From Erysipelotrichaceae bacterium (GTDB taxonomy: Bacteria; Bacillota_I; Bacilli_A; Erysipelotrichales; Erysipelotrichaceae): a DNA stretch of 34,750 nucleotides. The stretch spans positions 1 to 34,750 of the forward strand of contig JAFRLB010000060.1 in assembly GCA_017431405.1 (NCBI GenBank). Direction: 5' to 3'. The notes under the pieces are model-generated. The model was given only the letters and a program-made list of their open reading frames with translations. It ran no database searches and was not told the DNA's origin. Of this stretch, positions 23,850 to 31,715 are shown piece after piece (position 1 is the first letter of the stretch; every line of letters starts with the position of its first letter). The position numbers and the translations under genes were made by a program.

Positions 23850-26800
23850 ATGAGGATATTGAAATATTCCAGAAACATGATCCTGGCAATTGTAACATGT
23901 ATTTTGTTAAGTGTTTGCCAGGGACAGTTCACAGTAAAAGCAGAAACAGAAATACCTGAAGAAGTCACCGTTACCAAGGTTGGCGGGGGAGTGGCCATTG
24001 GTACTAACGGTTGGGTACTGTATGAGGAAGAAAGTGCCTTTGGCATGTTTACCACTGATGGCGGTTCCATGACTTCACCGGTATTATGCGGTGATGCCTT
24101 CATACCGGCCCCGCTTCATGACTTCAACCTGGAAAAGAAGTATGGGGCAAGCTGTACATTAGTAGGCAGTAACTATGAAGGCATTAGTGAAGTAACGGAT
24201 AATTACATCCGAAAAATCGTCTGGTATGGCTGGTTAGGACCAAGACAGTGGTCAGGTTTCAGTAACAGTGCCTATAACTATTACATCGGTTCCAATAAAA
24301 ACGTACTTGAGTTACAGGGAAGTCCGTACGCCAACAGTACGGATGTTTCAGCTGCGGCCATAACTCAGAATACCTTAAGCCATTACCGCAATAACAAGCA
24401 GCTTCATGACCCAATTGAAGCCAGGGGTGTCAGAGCATACATTTCCTTTCTGGAAACAGCCAGTGATGACATCCCGGCCTATTTCCATGTCTATCAGTTA
24501 ATAACAACTTCTAACCGCCAGGATTTCTTCTGGTTCAGTTATTATCCATCAGGAGATTTAAGCTTGCGTAAGGGAATTAGTAGCGACAGTAAGTTGATTA
24601 AGGATTACCCGGAATACTTCAGCCTGGAAAATGCTGAGTATGAGGTAAAGGATGGCTTAGGCAATGTCGTTGGTAAACTGGTCACCGATTCAAGCGGCAA
24701 CAGTAATATCTTAAAGGAACTAAAAACGGGAACCTATACGGTAAGAGAAGTAAAGGCACCTAAGGGTTTCAAACTGAATAATAATGTTGAAACAGTTGAA
24801 ATCAGGGATGGTGAAACAAGCGTAATCAATGTTTCTGATGAGCCTGATCTTTTAATTGCGGATGTTTTATTAAGAAAAGTGGCCGATAATAATGAACCAA
24901 TGAAGGATGTCCAGTTTAAGGTAACCCATTACCGAGAACTGAAGAATTCTATTGGTGAACTTGAAGGGTTAAGCGCTAAGAGAACATGGACTTTCAAGAC
25001 TGATGAAAAGGGTGAGATAAAGGCTGATAACGGCCATAAGGTAAGTGGTGATGAATTATACCTAAAGGATAATGGGCAGGCAGTACTGTTACCTGGAACA
25101 TATCTCTTTGAAGAAGTCGGGACACCTGAGGGTTTCATTAAGGCGGACCCATTCATTAAGACAGTTGACTATGATAATGCTTCAGGAAATCTGACATATC
25201 TGGCACCTACTGTTAAGAATATTCATGAAGGCTATCTTGAACTAAATAAGAAAGCCAGTGATGAATTATTAAGCATTACTCATCCAATTACCGGCAGTCA
25301 GTATACGGTATTTACTGATGGCGAATGTAGCAATCCTGCCAGAACCATGAACAATAAGGAAGCAGTTCTGACAATTGGGGATAACGGGTATTCTCAGAAG
25401 ATTGCCTTAGTGCCTGGCAAGTACTATCTGAAGGAAACTCATGCTCCAAGAGGCTGGGCACTTGATGAGAATGTCTATGAGTTATTCATCACCAGCTGGA
25501 AGACAACGACCCAGCAGTTAATAAACAAGCCTCAGACCATTACCATCATCATTCAGAAGGTAGATAAGGAGACCGGTGAAAGAATTCCGCAGGGCTTAGG
25601 TGAATTTGCGGGAGCGGTTTATAAGGTTGAACACTATGATGTGATTAATGATGTAATGGTGAAGGATGGCGAAATCGTTCTTGATGAAAACGGTCAGGGT
25701 AAACTGGAAAATCTGGTTCCTGGCCAGTATACGGTCACGGAAATAAAGGCGCCTGCCGGTTATGCCTTAAACAGTGAACCGGTAGAAGTAAGAGCGGGAA
25801 TAAAGGAAGACAATACGGCGGTATTTGTCTATGAAGTGGAATCATTGGAAACAGTTACCAAGGTACAGATAATCAAGAAGACCTTTGATGAAAGTGAAAT
25901 GGAAGTACCGTTAGAAGGAGCGCTGTTACAGATTGAAGATGAAAATGGCAATGTCGTAGTCAACAGCTGGGTAAGTACCACTGAACCGGTAGTAATTAAG
26001 GGACTTAAGCAGGATCAGAAGTATTACCTAGTAGAAACTAGTGCGCCTGAAGGTTATCTTCCATTGACTGGCAAAATTGAATTTACGGTAGGTAACGAAG
26101 AAGAAACGATTGAGGTATTCAATGAACCGTTACCGGAAATAGCCACATCTGCAGTTTTTGAAAATGGTTTGAAGATGAGTGAACCTAGGGAAACTGAAGT
26201 CGTTGATGAAGTTGACTTAAGCAGATTGAAAAAGGGTGGAAGTTACCTGATCAGAGGCGAACTGGTGGATGAAGAGGAAAATGTCATTTCATCAGGTAAT
26301 CTGGAATTTGTGGCTGAAGAAAGAAATGAGATAAGAGAAATCAGCTTTTCAGTTGATGGTAAGGAATTAGCGGGAAAGAAACTGATCGTATATGAATATC
26401 TGTACAGAGACAATAACGGTGACTGGGAAGAAGTTGCCAGACATAAGGATCCTTACGATGAGAAACAGACCGTCTACTTTACCAGCCTTGCTACAAGCGC
26501 CTTTGACGGGGCTGATGAGGACAAATATCTGTTGAATCAGGGTGAACAGGTCATTAAGGATGTCATCAGCTATGAGAACTTATTGCCTGGTGAATATGAG
26601 GTAGAAACAGTATTGGTTGACAGTAACACTTCAGAAGTCGTTTTAAGTGAACAGGAGAGGCATAAAGTTGAGGTGAACACTTTATCGGGAAGCTTTGAAA
26701 CAACGCTTAAAGTTGATGGAAAGGCCTTAGAGGGAAGAACACTGACGGTGTATGAGTACGTATATCAGAATGACAAGTTAGTGGCCAGCCATTGCGAAAA

Positions 26801-27863
26801 GGATTGTGTTTCACAGATGATCTGCATACCTTCAATCATTACCAACGCCTCAAGAACCTTTACTTCTGAACAGGAAGATTTCAGCTACGTTACGGTTGAT
26901 GAAATTGTCTACGACAACTTATTGGCTGATGGCAGTGAGTATGAAATGACGGGAACCTTGATCGATAAGAAGACCGGAAACATCATGAAGGATGAAGCAG
27001 GAAACGACTTGACTTCCAGCGTCTCATTTACTCCTGAAGAAAGTTCAGGAAGTATTCAGGTAAGCTTTGAAGGTGACGGTAATCTGGTTAAGGGAAATGA
27101 GGTAGTAGTATATGAACAGCTTAAGAAGGATGGAAAGGTATTTGCCTTGCATAATGACTTGAATAATGAAAAGCAGACCGTTGAATTCCCTGATCTTAAC
27201 ATCAAGGTGTTAAAGACAGATGAAAACGGCAAGCCATTGGCTGATGCCTTGTTACAGGTACTGGATGAAGAAGGAAATGTTGTCTGCCAGTTTTTAAGCG
27301 GTGAAGATGAAGATGGCTTTGACATCAGTACCTATGTCAAAGGTGGTAAGAAATACGTTCTTCATGAACTTGAAAGTCCATTTGGTTACAAGAAGGCAGA
27401 AGACGAGGAATTCATAGCTGAAGGAGTTGGTGAAAAGGTACAGCTCATTGAAATGAATGACGAACTGGAAAACATCAGGATCAAGGTTGTTAAGCTTAAT
27501 GAAGATAAGAAGAGACTGGCAAACTGTGAGTTCACGGTTTATCTTGACGATAAGGCAATAGAAAGAAAGATGACCGACCTTAATGGCGAAGTAATGTTTG
27601 AATTACCGTATCGCGCAGGTTACTACCTTAAGGAAACGAAGGCACCGGAAGGCTACTACCGTAATGATGAAAAATATGTGGTAATAATCAGTGAAGGTTA
27701 TGACTTTGAAAAAAACATTTTGGAATTCAATGTAACTGATAAGAAGATACCAGTGGTTGATACTGGTGATAACAGTAATCTGTACATCTGGTACGCTTCG
27801 GCAGCTTCATCCCTGTCGGGAGCAGTTTACATTTTACTAAGAAGAAGGAAACAGAACCGGTAA
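23850..27863 (+). CDS. Sortase-anchored adhesin: thioester domain, SpaA repeats, VaFE (T-Q ester) repeats
   Basis: 1337 residues from the ATG at 23850 (GGAGGG eight bases ahead; the longer frame from 23808 is rejected). Signal peptide 1-31. The N-terminal domain (about 60-230) has the thioester (TQXA) layout: Cys80 in PVLCGD, IRKIVWYGWLGP at about 120-131 and ITQNTL with Gln173, suggesting a Cys-Gln bond able to attach covalently to host molecules. Five SpaA/Cna-B-like domains follow (about 257-335, 336-460, 465-565, 570-665 and 670-760), each ending in E-x-KAPxGF/Y-type motifs. Then come three VaFE-type domains (about 762-875, 879-992 and 996-1110; T at the start, KQTV or SQMI at the end) and two more SpaA domains. 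The end is VVDTGD (about 1302), a hydrophobic helix and RRRKQNR. VVDTG departs from LPxTG at the Pro. No sortase or pilin gene is next to it. Confidence 0.9.
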   Translation: MRILKYSRNMILAIVTCILLSVCQGQFTVKAETEIPEEVTVTKVGGGVAIGTNGWVLYEEESAFGMFTTDGGSMTSPVLCGDAFIPAPLHDFNLEKKYGASCTLVGSNYEGISEVTDNYIRKIVWYGWLGPRQWSGFSNSAYNYYIGSNKNVLELQGSPYANSTDVSAAAITQNTLSHYRNNKQLHDPIEARGVRAYISFLETASDDIPAYFHVYQLITTSNRQDFFWFSYYPSGDLSLRKGISSDSKLIKDYPEYFSLENAEYEVKDGLGNVVGKLVTDSSGNSNILKELKTGTYTVREVKAPKGFKLNNNVETVEIRDGETSVINVSDEPDLLIADVLLRKVADNNEPMKDVQFKVTHYRELKNSIGELEGLSAKRTWTFKTDEKGEIKADNGHKVSGDELYLKDNGQAVLLPGTYLFEEVGTPEGFIKADPFIKTVDYDNASGNLTYLAPTVKNIHEGYLELNKKASDELLSITHPITGSQYTVFTDGECSNPARTMNNKEAVLTIGDNGYSQKIALVPGKYYLKETHAPRGWALDENVYELFITSWKTTTQQLINKPQTITIIIQKVDKETGERIPQGLGEFAGAVYKVEHYDVINDVMVKDGEIVLDENGQGKLENLVPGQYTVTEIKAPAGYALNSEPVEVRAGIKEDNTAVFVYEVESLETVTKVQIIKKTFDESEMEVPLEGALLQIEDENGNVVVNSWVSTTEPVVIKGLKQDQKYYLVETSAPEGYLPLTGKIEFTVGNEEETIEVFNEPLPEIATSAVFENGLKMSEPRETEVVDEVDLSRLKKGGSYLIRGELVDEEENVISSGNLEFVAEERNEIREISFSVDGKELAGKKLIVYEYLYRDNNGDWEEVARHKDPYDEKQTVYFTSLATSAFDGADEDKYLLNQGEQVIKDVISYENLLPGEYEVETVLVDSNTSEVVLSEQERHKVEVNTLSGSFETTLKVDGKALEGRTLTVYEYVYQNDKLVASHCEKDCVSQMICIPSIITNASRTFTSEQEDFSYVTVDEIVYDNLLADGSEYEMTGTLIDKKTGNIMKDEAGNDLTSSVSFTPEESSGSIQVSFEGDGNLVKGNEVVVYEQLKKDGKVFALHNDLNNEKQTVEFPDLNIKVLKTDENGKPLADALLQVLDEEGNVVCQFLSGEDEDGFDISTYVKGGKKYVLHELESPFGYKKAEDEEFIAEGVGEKVQLIEMNDELENIRIKVVKLNEDKKRLANCEFTVYLDDKAIERKMTDLNGEVMFELPYRAGYYLKETKAPEGYYRNDEKYVVIISEGYDFEKNILEFNVTDKKIPVVDTGDNSNLYIWYASAASSLSGAVYILLRRRKQNR

Positions 27864-27875
27864 CGGTTCTGTTTG
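27849..27875 (+). terminator. Terminator at the end of the adhesin gene
   Basis: AAACAGAACCG and CGGTTCTGTTT form an 11-pair stem whose loop GTAA contains most of the stop codon. The T-run after it is short. Confidence 0.7.
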
Positions 27876-27936
27876 CATATTAAGTGCATAGTTGTTTTCT
27901 GATTGTTACAATATAGAAAACAAGTGAGGAAACAAT

Positions 27937-28764
27937 ATGGAAGAAAAGGAAATACAGGCTCGCATAGAAAAGGGCAGAAGTCTGATCAGAACAGGCTATG
28001 ACCCGACGGATTATTCTGATTATCATACTGATCAGGATTTAATGAAACCGCAGCCGCCATTAGTAAAGGCACCAATGACCGATAACATCATTGACCTGCC
28101 TATCAGTTTTGAAGGAATCTGGTACAATCATGACTTCCTGAACATCATTAACAGCCGTTCATCTCACCGTGTCTTTACCGAAGAAAAGATGAGTTTATTA
28201 CAGCTGTCATTCTTATTATGGTGTTGTCAGGGGGTCAAGGACATCCGTGGCAAGGCCTATGCAACATTAAGAACTGTACCGTGCGGTGGGGCCAGACATC
28301 AGTTTGAAGCTTACATGACCATTCAGAATGTTGAAGGCCTTAAGGATGGCTTATATCACTATCTGCCAATGGGCCATAAGATCGAGTTCCTAAAGGAAAT
28401 TGAAGACATTAAGGGCTTCATCAGTAAGTCCTTAGAAGGGCAGTCATGGGCTGCGAAAGCCAATGTCGTCTTCTACTTCAGCATGGATTTCTACAGAGTG
28501 GAATGGCGCTATGGCGTCTTTGCCCACAGGGTAGCTTTGATCGATGCCGGTCACATTACCGAAAACATCTATCTGGCTTCTACGGCTTTGGATCTGGGAG
28601 GCTGCGCAATTGGTTCAGTTGATGGAAAGTATTGTGATGAAACATTTGGCCTTGACGGTCAAAATGAATCAATTTTCTATGCTCATCCGGTAGGAACGGT
28701 TTCCTTAAAGGACAGCCAGAAGGAACAGGACTTTTACGCCTTTGTTAAGGAAGCCGGCTGGTAA
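27937..28764 (+). CDS. SagB/ThcOx-type nitroreductase-fold dehydrogenase
   Basis: FMN-dependent oxidoreductase of the SagB-like subgroup, 275 residues. Visible marks are INSRSSHRVF (about 68-77, FMN phosphate binding), LLWCCQGV (about 93-100), RTVPCGGARHQFEAYM (about 113-128), GLYHYLP (about 138) and AHRVALIDAGHITENIYLAS (about 199-218). SagB proteins in toxin clusters oxidise azolines, but no precursor peptide, SagC or SagD gene is nearby. This is probably one of the many standalone relatives with unknown substrate. GTGAGGAAAC precedes the ATG. The preceding gap (27876-27936) is A+T-rich with no sure promoter. Confidence 0.88.
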   Translation: MEEKEIQARIEKGRSLIRTGYDPTDYSDYHTDQDLMKPQPPLVKAPMTDNIIDLPISFEGIWYNHDFLNIINSRSSHRVFTEEKMSLLQLSFLLWCCQGVKDIRGKAYATLRTVPCGGARHQFEAYMTIQNVEGLKDGLYHYLPMGHKIEFLKEIEDIKGFISKSLEGQSWAAKANVVFYFSMDFYRVEWRYGVFAHRVALIDAGHITENIYLASTALDLGGCAIGSVDGKYCDETFGLDGQNESIFYAHPVGTVSLKDSQKEQDFYAFVKEAGW

Positions 28765-28766
28765 AG

Positions 28767-28775
28767 TGCTATAAT
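28767..28775 (+). promoter_or_regulatory. Extended -10 promoter of the alcohol dehydrogenase gene
   Basis: TGCTATAAT, an extended -10 with consensus hexamer, starting 2 bases after the SagB-like gene's stop and 26 bases before the next ATG. The strong ribosome site AGGGGAGG follows. A -35 box is not clear. Confidence 0.65.
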
Positions 28776-28801
28776 GTAATAAACAGGGGAGGTAAATAAT
28801 A

Positions 28802-29980
28802 ATGATCAATTTCGTATACTATACACCAACAAAAATGGTGTTTGGTAAGGACACACAATATGAGGTAGGCAAGCTCGTAAAGGAAACAGGCGCTAAGAGT
28901 GTTCTGGTTCACTATGGCAGCGAAAGAGTAGTCAGAACAGGTCTGATTTCAACCGTCACAAAGGCACTTGATGAAGAAGGAATCAAGTACGTTGTGTTAG
29001 GCGGGGTTGTACCAAATCCACATCTCTCAAAGGTAAGAGAAGGCATTGAACTTGGTAAGGCCAATAATGTTGATCTTATTCTGGCAGTAGGTGGCGGAAG
29101 TGTAATTGACAGTTCCAAGGCCATTGCCTATGGCTTAGGTGAACCTGACAAGGATGTCTGGGAATTATACCGTCATGAAAGAAAGGCTAAGAAGTGCTTA
29201 CCGGTAGCTACTATTTTAACTATCGCAGCAGCCGGTTCAGAAATGAGCAACAGTTCCGTAATTACCAATGAAGTAACCGGTGAAAAGAGAGCCTATGACG
29301 ATGACATCGCCAGACCGGTATTCTCAATCCTCAATCCTGAGTTCACCGTTACATTACCTGATTATCAGACCATGAGCGGCTGTACTGACATGATGATGCA
29401 CACCATGGAAAGATATTTCTCAACTGCCGGTAACATGGAGATCACTGATGCCATTGCCGAAGCATTAATGAGACAGGTCATGAAGACAGCCAAGATCTTA
29501 CACAAGGATCCAACTAATTATGAAGCCAGAGCAGATGCCATGTGGGCAGGAAGCTTGGCTCATAACGGTTTGACAGGTTGCGGTACTAACAGTGACTGGG
29601 CAACTCACTTACTGGAACATGAATTAGGCGGCATGTTTGACGTAACACATGGCGCAGGCTTAGCAGCCCTCTGGCCAAGCTGGGCAAGATACGTTCATGA
29701 TAATGACATGGACAGATTTGTAAAGTTTGCCTTAAATGTCATGGAAGTTGAAAAGCAGCCAACTGATGAAGAAACAGTAGAAGCAGGCATCAGAGCATTG
29801 GAAGACTTCTATCATGAAATCGGCATGCCAATCAACATGAAGGAATTAGGCATTGAACCAACTGATGAACAGATCGATAAGCTGGCTGAATCATGCGCAA
29901 AAGCAGCGGGTGGTCCATTGGGTTGCGCAAAGCCATTATTAAAGGAAGACATGGTCAAGATCTACAAGATGGCCAGATAA
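28802..29980 (+). CDS. Iron-containing alcohol dehydrogenase (butanol dehydrogenase-like)
   Basis: NAD(P)H-dependent group III alcohol dehydrogenase, 392 residues, reducing aldehydes to alcohols in fermentation. It opens with NFVYYTPTKMVFGKD, as in BdhA/YqhD-type enzymes. The nucleotide loop is VGGGSVIDSSKAIA (about 98-111). The metal site includes CTDMMMHTMERYF (about 198-210), HELGGMFDVTHGAGLA (about 276-291) and the first helix's Asp. Codon choice and the very strong ribosome site suggest a highly expressed gene. The exact aldehyde substrate is not determined. Confidence 0.94.
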   Translation: MINFVYYTPTKMVFGKDTQYEVGKLVKETGAKSVLVHYGSERVVRTGLISTVTKALDEEGIKYVVLGGVVPNPHLSKVREGIELGKANNVDLILAVGGGSVIDSSKAIAYGLGEPDKDVWELYRHERKAKKCLPVATILTIAAAGSEMSNSSVITNEVTGEKRAYDDDIARPVFSILNPEFTVTLPDYQTMSGCTDMMMHTMERYFSTAGNMEITDAIAEALMRQVMKTAKILHKDPTNYEARADAMWAGSLAHNGLTGCGTNSDWATHLLEHELGGMFDVTHGAGLAALWPSWARYVHDNDMDRFVKFALNVMEVEKQPTDEETVEAGIRALEDFYHEIGMPINMKELGIEPTDEQIDKLAESCAKAAGGPLGCAKPLLKEDMVKIYKMAR

Positions 29981-30005
29981 TCTGAAAACTTGTTTTAGGC
30001 ATAAT

Positions 30006-30038
30006 AAAACGATTAAACCTGAGAGTTTAATCGTTTTT
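30006..30038 (+). terminator. Terminator after the alcohol dehydrogenase gene
   Basis: AAAACGATTAAAC, loop CTGAGA, GTTTAATCGTTTT, a perfect 13-pair stem followed by T residues. The A-run on the left lets it work in both directions. Confidence 0.92.
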
Positions 30039-30044
30039 CTTCTA

Positions 30045-30273
30045 ACTTTTTGCTTCTTCATGATGAATATCAGACCTATTGAACAGATCATTTCGGCTGA
30101 TGAGAAGTTTGAATAATTGAAATACTGAATGTGCAACGGTCCGTTGGAACCGAAGAACATGCCGATGAACATGAAGAAAATCAAGGCCGGCACACCAATC
30201 TTATATGAAATCTTCTCGGAAACAACACAAAGAAGAATTACCAGCGAAACCCCAGTACAATATTACTGATCAT
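30045..30273 (-). pseudogene. Decayed N-terminus of an NhaP2-type K+/H+ antiporter gene
   Basis: Read on the minus strand, an ATG at 30273 with AGGGGTG just upstream starts MISNIV. One reading-frame change around 30250 then leads into LVILLCVVSEKISYKIGVP and ALIFFMFIGMFFGSNGP, continuing to AEMICSIGLIFIM. That order (first helix, 'SxKIGxPALLxFLxxGMLxGSxG', then 'GxIALxFILF') matches the first two helices of NhaP2/CvrA-like potassium-proton antiporters. The match ends near 30052, where the alcohol dehydrogenase terminator begins, so the remaining transporter is deleted. The frameshift and 3' truncation make this a gene remnant. Family assignment rests on pattern memory, not a search. Confidence 0.65.
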
Positions 30274-30297
30274 TCAAAATCACCCCTAAATTAACAA

Positions 30298-30328
30298 TAA
30301 GGGTTCCTTTTGCATGAAGAAACCCTTA
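30298..30328 (-). terminator. Hairpin downstream of tRNA-Gly
   Basis: On the minus strand TAAGGGTT and AACCCTTA form an 8-pair stem with a long loop, about 20 bases after the tRNA end. The T-run after it is poor. A run of eight T residues lies directly after the tRNA CCA. Confidence 0.4.
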
Positions 30329-30348
30329 ATCCTGATCTTTAAAAAAAA

Positions 30349-30422
30349 TGGAGCAGGCGACGGGAATCGAACCCGCATCATTAGCTTGGGAAGCTAAGGT
30401 TCTGCCACTGAACTACGCCTGC
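30349..30422 (-). tRNA. tRNA-Gly (anticodon CCC)
   Basis: The minus strand gives a full cloverleaf of 74 bases. The acceptor stem is GCAGGCG/CGCCTGC followed by encoded TCCA. The D arm has AGTTCAGTGGCAGAAC. The anticodon stem TTAGC/GCTAA has loop TTCCCAA, so positions 34-36 read CCC for glycine codon GGG. The T arm is GCGGGTTCGATTCCCGT. No intron or insertion. It lies between the antiporter remnant and the barnase operon promoter. Confidence 0.95.
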
Positions 30423-30460
30423 GTATTTCATATTGTATCATATTTTTTAGGTTAATTAAA

Positions 30461-30469
30461 TGTTATAAT
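30461..30469 (+). promoter_or_regulatory. Extended -10 promoter of the thioredoxin-barnase operon
   Basis: TGTTATAAT contains a consensus -10 with the TG extension. It is 21 bases before the TTG start codon of the lipoprotein. The -35 region (TATTTT, 30441-30446) is weak. Confidence 0.6.
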
Positions 30470-30490
30470 CAATACGAAGAAGGTGTTGAA

Positions 30491-31180
30491 TTGAAAAAGA
30501 TATTAATGCTCTTTGGAATATTACTGCTGTTATGTGGTTGTTCAAACAGTAATCCTGATGCCTTGAAATTCAAGCAGGATTATGAAAAACTGAACGGTCA
30601 GACAACTGAAAGCGGCAATAAGTACAGAGAGGTAGAAATAGATGCGAAGAACCCGTTTGTCTATGTCGAACTGGATGAAGTCTTAAGAAGGATGGACAAT
30701 GGTGAAACGTTCATTGTTTATTTCGGGGCCAACTGGTGTCCATGGTGCCGCAGCATTCTTCCTACGGTCATAAAGACAGCCAGGGAACTAAAGGTTGATA
30801 AGATCTATTACGTTGATGTCAGAAAGGACAATGATCATGACCTTGACATCCGTGACAGTTACGCAGTTGATGAAAGCGGCAGAATCTATCTTTCTCACGA
30901 AGGTACGGAAGCTTATCACAAGTTCATTGAAAGAGCTTCGGAAGTTCTGGCTGACTACAGCCGGGAGGATGTTCCAACATTGGATGGTACTGAGTTTGAA
31001 GGAGCCAAGAGAGTTGGAGCACCAAACTTCGTGTTAATAGAAAAGGGCCAGGCAGTAAATATGATCACAGGAATCAGTTCCTTACAGTCTGATCCATATC
31101 AGGAATTAAATGATGACATCTTGCAGGATGTAAGCGATATGTTCACAAAACTGTTTGAACAGTATCTGAAAGGCAGGTAA
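30491..31180 (+). CDS. Thioredoxin-fold lipoprotein with CPWC motif
   Basis: 229 residues, starting at TTG with AGAAGGTG just ahead. A lipoprotein signal MKKILMLFGILLLLCGC (lipobox LCGC, lipidated Cys17) places it on the outer membrane face. The thioredoxin-like domain (about 55-215) contains VYFGANWCPWCRSILP with Cys83 and Cys86. The cis-Pro side is probably near GAPNFVLIEKG (about 175-185). An insertion with Asp-rich and His residues (about 105-150) separates the halves. It probably oxidises, reduces or isomerises disulfides in exported proteins. It is followed after 5 bases by the exported RNase gene, whose catalytic domain holds two cysteines, so a folding role for that protein is an attractive inference. 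Confidence 0.88.
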   Translation: MKKILMLFGILLLLCGCSNSNPDALKFKQDYEKLNGQTTESGNKYREVEIDAKNPFVYVELDEVLRRMDNGETFIVYFGANWCPWCRSILPTVIKTARELKVDKIYYVDVRKDNDHDLDIRDSYAVDESGRIYLSHEGTEAYHKFIERASEVLADYSREDVPTLDGTEFEGAKRVGAPNFVLIEKGQAVNMITGISSLQSDPYQELNDDILQDVSDMFTKLFEQYLKGR

Positions 31181-31185
31181 TTAAC

Positions 31186-31713
31186 ATGAACAATAAGAAA
31201 ACGATATTACCGATATTACTGGTATTAGTAATCGTCGCCTTCATTTCCGGCTATCTTCTGGGTAAGGGAAGTAATCAGCCGCAGAATGAACCGGTCGATA
31301 ATCCAATCACCATCGTAACGCCAACTACTGATCCAACTAACCAGGGTAATGGGAATGAAAACCAGGTTAAGGAAGACGGACAATATAACACAAAGGAAGA
31401 AGTAGCCCTGTACATTCACCTGTACGGTCACTTACCGGATAACTACGTTACCAAGAAGCAGGCTAAGGAAAAAGGGTGGTCCAGCGGTTCCTTAGAGGCT
31501 TATTTCCCTGGCTGCAGCATTGGCGGGGACACCTTCGGTAACAGGGAAGGCTTACTGCCGGAAAAGAGCGGGCGAAAGTATTATGAATGTGACATAGATA
31601 CGGCCGGTAAGAAGAGCCGGGGCGAAAAGCGCATAGTATTCTCAAATGACGGCCTGGTATATTATACCGATGATCATTATGAGAGTTTTGAATTACTGTA
31701 TGGGGAGGAATAG
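31186..31713 (+). CDS. Barnase-type secreted or membrane-tethered ribonuclease
   Basis: 175 residues. An N-terminal hydrophobic segment (about 6-25) is a signal peptide or anchor, followed by a Pro/Thr/Asn-rich linker (about 28-62) and a barnase domain (about 65-173). LPDNYVTKKQAKEKGW, SIGGDTFGNREG and DDHYESF match barnase closely. All catalytic residues seem present: Lys90 (barnase Lys27), Arg120 (Arg59), Glu134 (Glu73), Arg145 (Arg83), Arg149 (Arg87) and His164 (His102). Barnase is a guanyl-preferring endoribonuclease toxic inside cells, and barstar blocks it. Unlike barnase, this domain has Cys110 and Cys135, flanking the two central strands. The barstar gene follows after 2 bases. Confidence 0.93.
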   Translation: MNNKKTILPILLVLVIVAFISGYLLGKGSNQPQNEPVDNPITIVTPTTDPTNQGNGNENQVKEDGQYNTKEEVALYIHLYGHLPDNYVTKKQAKEKGWSSGSLEAYFPGCSIGGDTFGNREGLLPEKSGRKYYECDIDTAGKKSRGEKRIVFSNDGLVYYTDDHYESFELLYGEE

Positions 31714-31715
31714 TC

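Noticed and set aside
23684..24103. 139-residue minus-strand frame across the esterase-adhesin gap
   Set aside because: It spans a terminator and two real genes on the other strand, and its composition is Pro/Thr/Ser-rich as expected of a shadow frame.
27937..28764. Azole-peptide (streptolysin S-like) biosynthesis locus
   Set aside because: Only the SagB-like protein is present; no precursor, cyclodehydratase or transporter is nearby.
29939..30193. 84-residue minus-strand frame taken as a complete gene
   Set aside because: It starts in the middle of a recognisable antiporter helix and runs into the dehydrogenase terminator. It is better explained as part of the decayed gene starting at 30273.
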